From NCBI GenBank assembly GCA_031266495.1, contig JAISAX010000361.1, positions 1-5,155 of the forward strand: DNA of 5,155 nt. The letters run 5' to 3'. Position 1 is the stretch's first letter; each line of letters starts with the position of its first letter. This DNA comes from Opitutaceae bacterium. GTDB lineage: Bacteria; Verrucomicrobiota; Verrucomicrobiae; Opitutales; Opitutaceae. The notes under the pieces were generated by a model, which searched no databases, was not told where the DNA came from, and worked only from the letters and a program-made list of their open reading frames with translations. A program made the translations under genes and the position numbers. Shown here piece after piece: positions 1-5,155 of the stretch.

Positions 1-287
1 GGGCAATGCTCGGCGAAATAGCGCATGTATTTGAGGTTGCTGCCTGAGAACCCCTTCATGTCGGGGAAGGCTGCTTTCAGGTCGTTGGCGATACGGGCGA
101 TGACCTTGCTGCCCCAGCCGTGTCTGGTTTGGCGTTCAAGAATTTCATATCCGATGTGGTGATAAAGCCGGATCAACTCCGCGTTCACCGCCAGCGCGGC
201 GCGACCGCGAGCGGTGGTGATTCGGCCTTTGAGGGTTTCCAGCCAGGCGGGGTAGTCAGAGGGAATGATTTCAGAGGTCATAGTCAT
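1..287 (-). CDS. DUF1016/YhcG-type PDDEXK nuclease family protein, N-terminal part (cut by window edge)
   Basis: The reverse strand reads open from ATG at 287 to the window edge, giving 95 codons that begin MTMTSEIIPSDYPAWLETLK. The motifs AVNAELIRLYHHIGYEI, HGWGSKVIARIANDL, FPDMKGFSGSNLKYMR and a final YFAEH match the helical N-terminal domain of the DUF1016 (YhcG) family as I know it. Family members usually run to about 340-370 residues and carry a PDDEXK nuclease-like domain in the C-terminal half, which lies outside this window, so catalytic residues cannot be checked. The family is common in accessory and mobile regions, sometimes near restriction-modification genes; its biochemical role is poorly defined. 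A second in-frame ATG at 281 is an equally possible start. An AGGCAGG stretch lies about 12 bases upstream of ATG 287, a weak and distant ribosome site. The gene is divergent from the PEP-CTERM gene. The family call is confident; the exact start is not. Confidence 0.88.
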   Translation of the reverse strand, partial: MTMTSEIIPSDYPAWLETLKGRITTARGRAALAVNAELIRLYHHIGYEILERQTRHGWGSKVIARIANDLKAAFPDMKGFSGSNLKYMRYFAEHC

Positions 288-369
288 AACTCAACGCTGC
301 CTGCCTGGCGTTTTTTAACAAGATCACGAATCGGAAAATCCGCGTATCCGAAACTCCGGGAACAATTCC

Positions 370-391
370 CCTGATTCCAAAAAAAATCAGG
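370..391. repeat. 7-bp inverted repeat (hairpin CCTGATT / AATCAGG)
   Basis: CCTGATT at 370-376 is perfectly complementary to AATCAGG at 385-391, separated by an A-rich 8-base loop. On the minus strand the loop is T-rich. A terminator role is unlikely, because no gene ends here on either strand. It sits directly upstream of the 398-417 palindrome and could be a second protein-binding site, part of a promoter, or chance structure in AT-rich DNA. Confidence 0.45.
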
Positions 392-397
392 CTTGCT

Positions 398-417
398 TTT
401 CGTAAACCTTTACGAAA
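398..417. promoter_or_regulatory. Perfect 9-bp palindrome, candidate LacI/GalR-family operator
   Basis: The sequence TTTCGTAAACCTTTACGAAA is a perfect inverted repeat: arms TTTCGTAAA (398-406) and TTTACGAAA (409-417), with a 2-base CC centre. The core GTAAA-N2-TTTAC resembles operators bound by LacI/GalR-family regulators, which typically read GTAAACGTTTAC; here the centre is CC instead of CG. It ends 11 bases before the ATG at 429, a position where a bound repressor would block transcription or initiation of the PEP-CTERM gene. No regulator gene is present in the window, so the binding protein is unknown. The palindrome is certain; the regulator family is inferred. Confidence 0.6.
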
Positions 418-428
418 TTTTTCGGCTC

Positions 429-1301
429 ATGCATATATATCTTTTTCCGCCCTCCTGCCGGTTGCCCCGCTTCTTCCTCGCCGCCGCGGCCTTGGGCCTG
501 TCGCCCATCCTCGCGTCTTCGCTCCATGCAGATGAAACGCTCTTCTCCCTCTCCGACGTCGTCGTCTCCGGCGAGGGGCAGAATGTCTTTACCAGCGTTT
601 CCGCCAACACCTTCAACGGTACCACTTCCTCCCAGCTGGTTTACAACAACGGGTCAGGCAGTTACTTCGTCGCCAAGTTCCCGGAGACCGTCTCACTGAC
701 CAACGTGGGCGACAAGATCACCTTCGACTGGACGGTGGCGGTAACCAACGGTGGCACCACCGGTGGTCAGGCATTCCGGGTCGGCCTCTTCGATGTCGGC
801 TCGGCAACCGACAGTAGTTTCGGGGCCTCGACCGGCTATCGTGCGGATTATGGCAGCGCCACCAACAACCGTGGTTTTTACGAGCGGACTAAAAGCAACG
901 GAGGCCTTTTCACCGGTGGCGCCTATGACCAATATGATCCCGTTAACTACGCGAGCGGTGATCGGGGGAGTTTCTCACTGGTGCTCAACGCAACGGAGAA
1001 GGTGACTTTCTCGGGCACTTTTAGCATCGAGTTGCTCGAAGGCAGCAAGGTGAGAATCAGCACGGCCCTCGGCACGAAAGCGGCCGCCAGCATCATTGAT
1101 AACGTCAGTGCCTTCACGGCCTTTAATTCCGTGGCCATATGGGTCACCGGATCATCTGACACGAGCAACAGCGTGTTCTCCAATCTCACTGTCAGCCGCC
1201 TCACCGCCGTCCCCGAGCCGTCCTCGGTGGCCGCATGGCTCTCCGGTCTCCTCGCGTTCGCCGGCATCATGATCAGGAGGCGTCGGCAACGGGAATTGTG
1301 A
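429..1301 (+). CDS. PEP-CTERM sorting domain protein, exported, surface-associated (290 aa)
   Basis: The product starts MHIYLFPPSC and has a Sec-type signal peptide: basic residues R11 and R14, a hydrophobic core FFLAAAALGLSPILA, and probable cleavage after LHA at residue 34. The C-terminus (about residues 261-290) is a textbook PEP-CTERM signal: VPEPSS, the hydrophobic stretch AAWLSGLLAFAGIMI, then RRRR. In known systems an exosortase recognises and cleaves this signal during export to the cell surface or matrix; no exosortase gene is in the window. The mature part (35-260) is rich in Gly, Ser, Thr and Asn with alternating hydrophobic residues, suggesting an all-beta jelly-roll domain, perhaps glycan-binding; it has no cysteine and no catalytic motif I recognise. 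I chose ATG 429 because an upstream TTG at 393 would place the 398-417 palindrome inside the gene and add an unlikely extension to the signal peptide. No Shine-Dalgarno motif precedes it. Confidence 0.9.
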   Translation: MHIYLFPPSCRLPRFFLAAAALGLSPILASSLHADETLFSLSDVVVSGEGQNVFTSVSANTFNGTTSSQLVYNNGSGSYFVAKFPETVSLTNVGDKITFDWTVAVTNGGTTGGQAFRVGLFDVGSATDSSFGASTGYRADYGSATNNRGFYERTKSNGGLFTGGAYDQYDPVNYASGDRGSFSLVLNATEKVTFSGTFSIELLEGSKVRISTALGTKAAASIIDNVSAFTAFNSVAIWVTGSSDTSNSVFSNLTVSRLTAVPEPSSVAAWLSGLLAFAGIMIRRRRQREL

Positions 1302-1310
1302 TTCGCCATC

Positions 1311-1334
1311 AAGCGCCTGTGCCCGCAGGCGCTT
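1311..1334 (+). terminator. Strong 9-bp GC-rich hairpin after the PEP-CTERM gene
   Basis: AAGCGCCTG (1311-1319) and CAGGCGCTT (1326-1334) form a perfect 9-bp stem with a 6-base loop, starting 10 bases after the TGA stop. The position fits a transcription terminator or an mRNA 3'-end stabiliser. No U-run follows, as an efficient intrinsic terminator would need, so it may be an attenuating or processing structure in a two-gene transcript. The stem is certain; termination is inferred. Confidence 0.55.
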
Positions 1335-1359
1335 CGGCGCTTCGCTCCGTCGCTCCGCA
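1328..1359 (+). repeat. Two pairs of tandem octamers
   Basis: GGCGCTTC occurs twice in tandem (1328-1335, 1336-1343), followed by two near-identical octamers GCTCCGTC and GCTCCGCA (1344-1351, 1352-1359). The first octamer overlaps the right arm of the 1311-1334 hairpin. The second copy could pair with the same left arm AAGCGCC (1311-1317), so two alternative stems are possible. The block resembles short dispersed intergenic repeats of the REP type, but one copy is not enough to show that. Confidence 0.5.
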
Positions 1360-1386
1360 CGTATTTCCGTATAGACGTACTTCCCT

Positions 1387-1397
1387 CCCCCCCCCCC
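1387..1397 (+). repeat. Homopolymer run of 11 cytosines upstream of the 1417 gene
   Basis: An uninterrupted C11 tract lies 19 bases before the ATG of the large secreted-protein gene, just downstream of a -10-like TATAGA. Runs of this length are prone to slipped-strand mispairing and could change promoter or leader spacing, a known basis of phase variation in other bacteria. It is outside the coding frame, so it would affect level rather than reading frame. A sequencing or assembly length error is an equally plausible view of the exact count. Confidence 0.6.
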
Positions 1398-1416
1398 TGC
1401 CGCCGCTCCTGTTAAC

Positions 1417-4400
1417 ATGACCATCGCGCTTTTCCCCGCCCGTGCCCTCCGCCTCTTCCGTGCGCTTGCACTCGTCGCGGTCGTGCCCGTGGCCGTCTCT
1501 CCGCTCCCCGCCGAGGCGGACGGCCCCGAGCGTCCCACCCGCCAGAATGTCCTGGTCATCGAGCCCGAGCACTTCAGCCTTCCGGGGCCGTGGGGCAGCC
1601 GGCGCGGCGGGTTCATCCAATCCTCCGGCAGGAACGGCGTGGCCTTCGGCGGCTTCGAGGTGCCGGCGGACGGCGTCTGGCATGTCTGGACCCTCACCCG
1701 CGACTTCGCCAAAAACTCCCCCGGCTCGCGCAACTTCCGTATCAAGATAAACGATACTCCGGCGACGTCGCTCTCCGGCACCCACGGGAAGGAAGGCTGG
1801 CACTGGGAACGCGTGCTCACCCTCCCTCTCGCCGCCGGCCAGCACATTCTGGAAATCGAGGACATCGGCAAAGTTTACGCCCGCCTCGACGCCGTTCTCC
1901 TCACCACCACGAGGCTCGACCCCAACACGCCCGCCCTCGGCAAAGGCTCCCCCGCCTTCCGCCGCAGCCACGCCGCCAGACTGTTCACCGAGGCGACCCG
2001 CATCTACACCGGCGTCCGTGTGCCCGAAGCGCCGGCAACCTCTCCGGATACTTCTCCCGACGCCGCCCCGCCCGCCGCCTCGCCCGCCGCCGTTCTGAAA
2101 AATCCCGACATCGCCCTTTCCTTCCGCGCCGTCCGGGCCGCGGACGGCTCCCCTCGCATCCACCGGGAGGCGAGCCTGCCCTCGGTGGCCTCCGCCATCC
2201 CGCTGGGGATGGAACCCCTGCTGGTGCTCCATTCCGCTCAAAATCCCCGCATCAACACCCCCACCTCCTCGTTTCCTGCCTGGCAGTCAGCCACCGCCGT
2301 CCAGTGGCGGCTGGCGGACCGGGTGTTCTCGCCCCCCGCCGACTCCCGGGATCCCTATGCTTCAGGCATCCTCCGCCGCCTCCACCCGGTCGCCGCGCGC
2401 CAGATCGCGCCCGGCAGCGTCGCGCCCGGCAGTGTCGCGGTCACTTACCGGGAAACGTCCATTCCCCCGGATCTTCCCGGAGGTCTCGGCAGGCTCTCCC
2501 GGCCCCTTGAGGCCACCCTCACCTGGACGCTGCCGCCTCGCGGTCATGCCGCCCGGCTCGAGGTCTCTTTCCGCGCTCCGCAAGCCGGCTACTATTCGCT
2601 GGCGTTCGGGGCGGGCCGCATCCTTGCGGCAAACGAAATCCATGCCGTGCAACTTCCGCCCCTGTTCCAGTTTCGCCGCGTCGTGGACACGCCCTGGATG
2701 ATCATGTCCTCGCAGACCCCGCATCCGCTGGCCCTCGTCGAAATCCGCCTGCCCGGCACGCAGACGAGCGTCACCACCGGCGTCATTTCCTCCGCCGACG
2801 TGCTGCTCCCGTCCGACGCCCCGTCCGGTGCGTCCGGGCGACCCGACTGGGCGAGGAACGACAACTCCGCCTTCGGCTTCACCCTCACCGCCTCCGACGG
2901 CAACGTGCAGCCGGTCATTTTCACGCCGCTGATGGGATTTGCGGACTCCTTCGTACAAAACGGCGGCGCGCTCAACCGCTCGTGGTGGGTTCTCACCTCG
3001 CCCGGCTCGTGGGCCGATGCCATGCGCGAGGCCGACCTCACCCTCCTCGGCCTGCGCGACTATCGCGAACCGTGGAAGCACTCCCTCACCGATCAGGCGC
3101 TCAACATCATCGAACTCATGCGCGATGACGAGGCCTCCGGCTGGGATGCCCGGCTCAAGGGTCCTCTCAACATCGAGGCCCCCGGCATGGTGACCCACGC
3201 CTCGCCGCTGACCTTGTTTTCCGCGGCCCGCCTCACCCGCGACGAAGATTTCTTCCGCCGCCGGGCGCTCCCCGCCCTCGAGTTCATGCTCACCCGCCCG
3301 AGCTTCCATTTTGCCCTGGAAACGCATGGCAGCCACTACCTCGGCAAGAACGACACCGCCCTGAACTTTGAAAAACGTCCCTACGGCTCCGTCGTGTGGC
3401 AGGGGCTCGACGATCAACTCGGCGCCGGTCTGAATCCCTGGCTCGCCTCCACCTGCGCCTTCCCGGAGGGCCGCCCCCGGAAAGTCCGCTATAATCCCGG
3501 GCGAGCCGCCGAGTGGGCCGACCTTCTCGCCCTCCACCGGCGTTCACCCTCCGAAGCTCTGCTCGCGGAGATTCGTGCCAAGGCCGACGCATGGATCGTC
3601 GAAAAATTTGCTCCCGACCAGACCCGACATCCCGGAACCGGCCCCTTTTACAACGCCGGCGACTTCTATCCCTGGTGGTGGGATCTCCTCGACCTCTACG
3701 AACTCACCCGGGAGCCGCGCTACCGCGACGCCGCCGTGCGGGGGGCCGAGTTCACCGTGGCCGGCCTCTGGGTCACCCCCTCCATCCCCGCGCCCGGCGA
3801 CCGGATCACCCTTTATCCCGGAAACAAAGCCGGAGGCACCCACCACACCTGGTATCTGCCCGACGGCACGGTCGGCCGGCGCGGCTGGCCCCGGCCCTCC
3901 CGCCCCTCCCGCCTCCAGTCCGGAAGCTGGCAGACCCAAACCTTTTCCATCCCGCAAAAAGACATCCCCGCGTGGGTGGTTTCTCCGGTCGGCCTCGGGC
4001 TCGAGCAACCCGGCACCTATGTGCGCGCCGGCGGGGAGGGAGGCTATTACAGCAACATCCTGCTCTCGACGTGGGCGGCCAACCTCCTCCGTCTTCACGG
4101 GGCGACCGGCGACGACTACTGGCGTATTTTCGCCCGCAATACGATCATCGGGCGCGGCGCGTCCTACCCCGGCTACTACCTCGCCGGTTACCTCGATCTC
4201 ATCCACGACCCCGACTATACCCGCCGCGGTCCCGACCTGACCTCCTTCTACTGGCACCACATCCCCGTGCATCTCGGCATGGTCCTCGATTATCTGTTCA
4301 CCGACACCGAGGTGCGCACCGGCGGCAAAGTCCGTTTTCCCTGGAGCAAACAGCAAGGCTACGTGTGGTTCACCCAACGCACCTACGGCGGCGCGCCCGG

Positions 4401-5055
4401 GCGGGTGCTCGACGATGCGGATTGTTGGCCCTGGCTCGATCGCACCGCCTTCCGCGTTTCCACCCCCGGGGTGGATTACCTCGGCGCCCGCAGCCGCGAA
4501 AAATTCCACCTCATCCTCCTCAACCAGGCGCAAGGCGATACCACCGCTCCCGTCCGGATCGACGCGCCAGCCATCGGTCTCACCTCCCGCAAGGCTCGCC
4601 TCGCCACCGCGAACGGCGCCTCTGCAATCACTCTGGACGCAAACGGACAAACCTCCGTCGAACTCCCAAAGAACGCGTGGGCCGTGCTCACCTTCGATGC
4701 CAAGCCCGCGGACTTCTGGCCGGAGGTTGCGCCCCTGCCCGCCAAAGCCGCTCCGCTCCGTCATGCACTCGGGCAACCCTTTGGAGACGTAATGGCCTTT
4801 CGCACCCGCACGCCCTTTGGCAAGGATTCGCTCTACCTCGCCCTGTCGGGAAAACCCGACGACGGCACCCGCGTCGAACTGCTTTTCGAGGGCGATTCCT
4901 CCGGTTCCCGGATTGTGGACAAGTATCCCTACGAACTCGGGGTTTATCCCTGGCCCATGGAAAAAACGGCCCGTTTCCGCCTGAAAATCACCACGCCGGA
5001 CGGCAAGGAAACCACAACCCGACAGCTATCCCTTCCCGGCGGTTCCGCCCGCTGA
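1417..5055 (+). CDS. Very large secreted multidomain protein, probable carbohydrate-active enzyme of unrecognised family (1212 aa)
   Basis: Residues 1-34 form a Sec signal peptide with arginines at 9, 12 and 15, a hydrophobic core, and cleavage after AEA at 32-34. Residues 45-165 look like a carbohydrate-binding beta-sandwich: they open VIEPEHF, include GVWHVWTLTRDF and a late GQHILEIED, and close with ARLDAVLLTTT, a pattern seen in CBM35-like or xanthan-lyase-associated domains. A Pro/Ala linker follows (203-225), then a beta-rich region (about 230-520). Residues about 535-960 appear helical and aromatic-rich, resembling the alpha-toroid folds of polysaccharide lyases and glycosidases. They carry HFALETHGSHY (631-641), DFYPWWWDLLD (749-759), HHTWY (809-813), GGEGGYYSN (872-880) and YWHHIPVH (945-952). 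From about 975 to the end the protein is again beta-rich, perhaps two domains. There are only two cysteines, C680 and C1003, and no PEP-CTERM tail. Export and domain layout are well supported; enzymatic activity is inferred and I assign no family. No Shine-Dalgarno motif precedes the ATG. Confidence 0.85.
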   Translation: MTIALFPARALRLFRALALVAVVPVAVSPLPAEADGPERPTRQNVLVIEPEHFSLPGPWGSRRGGFIQSSGRNGVAFGGFEVPADGVWHVWTLTRDFAKNSPGSRNFRIKINDTPATSLSGTHGKEGWHWERVLTLPLAAGQHILEIEDIGKVYARLDAVLLTTTRLDPNTPALGKGSPAFRRSHAARLFTEATRIYTGVRVPEAPATSPDTSPDAAPPAASPAAVLKNPDIALSFRAVRAADGSPRIHREASLPSVASAIPLGMEPLLVLHSAQNPRINTPTSSFPAWQSATAVQWRLADRVFSPPADSRDPYASGILRRLHPVAARQIAPGSVAPGSVAVTYRETSIPPDLPGGLGRLSRPLEATLTWTLPPRGHAARLEVSFRAPQAGYYSLAFGAGRILAANEIHAVQLPPLFQFRRVVDTPWMIMSSQTPHPLALVEIRLPGTQTSVTTGVISSADVLLPSDAPSGASGRPDWARNDNSAFGFTLTASDGNVQPVIFTPLMGFADSFVQNGGALNRSWWVLTSPGSWADAMREADLTLLGLRDYREPWKHSLTDQALNIIELMRDDEASGWDARLKGPLNIEAPGMVTHASPLTLFSAARLTRDEDFFRRRALPALEFMLTRPSFHFALETHGSHYLGKNDTALNFEKRPYGSVVWQGLDDQLGAGLNPWLASTCAFPEGRPRKVRYNPGRAAEWADLLALHRRSPSEALLAEIRAKADAWIVEKFAPDQTRHPGTGPFYNAGDFYPWWWDLLDLYELTREPRYRDAAVRGAEFTVAGLWVTPSIPAPGDRITLYPGNKAGGTHHTWYLPDGTVGRRGWPRPSRPSRLQSGSWQTQTFSIPQKDIPAWVVSPVGLGLEQPGTYVRAGGEGGYYSNILLSTWAANLLRLHGATGDDYWRIFARNTIIGRGASYPGYYLAGYLDLIHDPDYTRRGPDLTSFYWHHIPVHLGMVLDYLFTDTEVRTGGKVRFPWSKQQGYVWFTQRTYGGAPGRVLDDADCWPWLDRTAFRVSTPGVDYLGARSREKFHLILLNQAQGDTTAPVRIDAPAIGLTSRKARLATANGASAITLDANGQTSVELPKNAWAVLTFDAKPADFWPEVAPLPAKAAPLRHALGQPFGDVMAFRTRTPFGKDSLYLALSGKPDDGTRVELLFEGDSSGSRIVDKYPYELGVYPWPMEKTARFRLKITTPDGKETTTRQLSLPGGSAR
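2405..2434 (+). repeat. In-frame 15-bp tandem duplication inside the large gene
   Basis: TCGCGCCCGGCAGCG (2405-2419) is followed directly by TCGCGCCCGGCAGTG (2420-2434), 14 of 15 bases identical. It encodes two copies of APGSV within IAPGSVAPGSV, residues about 330-340, in the central beta-rich region. It keeps the frame and most likely lengthens a surface loop; a recent slippage duplication is the simplest origin. Confidence 0.75.
3895..3912 (+). repeat. In-frame 9-bp perfect tandem repeat encoding an Arg-Pro-Ser patch
   Basis: CCCTCCCGC occurs twice in tandem and gives the peptide RPSRPSR at residues 826-832. The patch sits in a Pro/Arg-rich stretch between the HHTWY motif (809-813) and the segment leading to GGEGGYYSN (872-880), so it is probably an exposed loop between helices. 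Confidence 0.6.
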
Positions 5056-5076
5056 CTTTCATCCCGCCCTGTATCC

Positions 5077-5155
5077 ATGAACTCAAAACACCGCAACCGG
5101 GCGCGGGGGGCCCCCCCCGCCCCCCCGGGCGGGGGCCGGGGCGCGGCGCCGCCGG
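5077..5155 (+). CDS. Start of a probable third gene in the same direction (partial)
   Basis: An ATG at 5077, 21 bases after the TGA of the large gene, opens a frame that stays open to the window edge (26 codons), beginning MNSKHRNRAR. The short spacing and shared strand suggest an operon with the large gene. A basic start of this kind could be the n-region of a signal peptide, but the following residues are only Ala, Gly, Pro and Arg from a pure G/C stretch whose accuracy is doubtful. No Shine-Dalgarno motif is visible. No family can be named. Confidence 0.3.
   Translation, partial: MNSKHRNRARGAPPAPPGGGRGAAPP
5097..5155. other. 59-base run of pure G and C at the window end, possible assembly artefact
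   Basis: From 5097 to the end there is no A or T, and the stretch contains runs of G6, C8 and C7. Nothing else in the window has this composition. It begins abruptly within the first codons of the putative next gene. A low-quality contig end is the simplest reading; a real extreme-GC coding start is less likely. Confidence 0.55.

Larger units (their letters stand above)
288..428. promoter_or_regulatory. Divergent intergenic region with several short inverted repeats
   Basis: These 141 bases separate the two divergent start codons and should hold both promoters. The region is clearly more AT-rich than the flanking coding DNA. Besides the two elements listed separately, it contains GGGAA-caa-TTCCC at 358-370 and TCGGA (331-335) facing TCCGA (347-351). 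No convincing sigma-70 pair is visible on either strand. For the rightward gene, TTGCTT at 393-398 is a -35-like hexamer without a good -10 at 17 bases. For the leftward gene, an AT-rich TTGTTAAAAAA on the minus strand around 311-321 could serve as a -10 region. Confidence 0.5.
1302..1416 (+). promoter_or_regulatory. Structured intergenic spacer and leader of the large secreted-protein gene
   Basis: This 115-base gap holds a hairpin, tandem octamers, a C11 run (each listed separately) and the immediate leader of the 1417 gene. TATAGA at 1370-1375 is a -10-like hexamer, but no matching -35 lies 16-18 bases upstream, so a promoter here is only possible. The 20 bases before ATG 1417 are pyrimidine-rich and include the palindrome GTTAAC; no Shine-Dalgarno motif is present. 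Whether the two plus-strand genes are co-transcribed depends on whether the hairpin terminates transcription. Confidence 0.4.

Noticed and set aside
120..374. 84-codon plus-strand open frame
   Set aside because: It overlaps the DUF1016 coding sequence on the opposite strand, which matches a known family; the plus-strand peptide resembles nothing.
370..391. Hairpin with an A/T-rich loop as an intrinsic terminator
   Set aside because: No gene ends here on either strand; both flanking genes start and run away from it.
393..428. TTG at 393 as the start of the PEP-CTERM protein
   Set aside because: It would put the 398-417 palindrome inside the coding region and add 12 residues ahead of an already adequate signal peptide beginning at ATG 429.
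1370..1375. TATAGA as the -10 element of a promoter for the large gene
   Set aside because: No -35-like hexamer lies at 16-18 bases upstream, so the match is too weak to list as a promoter by itself.
1309..2241. 310-codon minus-strand open frame across the 1302-1416 spacer and the 5' end of the large gene
   Set aside because: Its translation is Gly/Arg/Ala repeats with no domain, and it overlaps a signal peptide and CBM-like region that are clearly coding on the plus strand.
2362..4776. Long minus-strand open frames (about 390-410 codons) opposite the large gene
   Set aside because: They lie wholly within the 1417-5055 gene, give Gly/Arg/Glu-rich low-complexity peptides without recognisable domains, and are the expected by-product of GC-rich coding DNA.

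Overview
The window looks like chromosomal DNA from a GC-rich, Gram-negative-type bacterium, most likely a Verrucomicrobiota member close to the Opitutaceae. This placement is an inference. It rests on a PEP-CTERM surface-sorting protein, a very large exported protein of unrecognised family that looks carbohydrate-active, GC-rich coding, and plus-strand starts without Shine-Dalgarno motifs. No rRNA, tRNA, transposase or CRISPR array is visible.

Layout. Positions 1-287 (minus strand) hold the first 95 codons of a DUF1016/YhcG-type PDDEXK nuclease family protein, cut by the window edge. Positions 288-428 are a divergent intergenic region with several short inverted repeats. Among them are a 7-bp hairpin (370-391) and a perfect 9-bp palindrome (398-417) that looks like a LacI-family operator just upstream of the next gene. 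Positions 429-1301 (plus) encode a 290-residue exported protein ending in a textbook PEP-CTERM sorting signal. Positions 1302-1416 are a second intergenic region with a strong 9-bp hairpin, tandem octamers and a run of 11 Cs. Positions 1417-5055 (plus) encode a 1212-residue secreted multidomain protein. It has a signal peptide, an N-terminal carbohydrate-binding-like beta domain, a Pro/Ala linker, a central beta-rich region, an aromatic-rich alpha-helical region resembling the alpha-toroid folds of polysaccharide lyases and glycosidases, and C-terminal beta domains. A probable third plus-strand gene starts at 5077, but its sequence runs into a 59-base stretch of pure G/C that may be an assembly artefact.

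How the genes may work together. The PEP-CTERM protein would be exported, processed by an exosortase and retained at the cell surface. The 1212-residue protein would be exported and act on a polymer outside the cytoplasm or in the periplasm. Their shared orientation and the palindromic operator suggest a small polysaccharide-utilisation or surface-glycan locus, but substrate and activity cannot be read from the sequence. The DUF1016 gene is divergently transcribed and probably unrelated in function. The most interesting element is the 1212-residue protein, which I cannot place in a named enzyme family.
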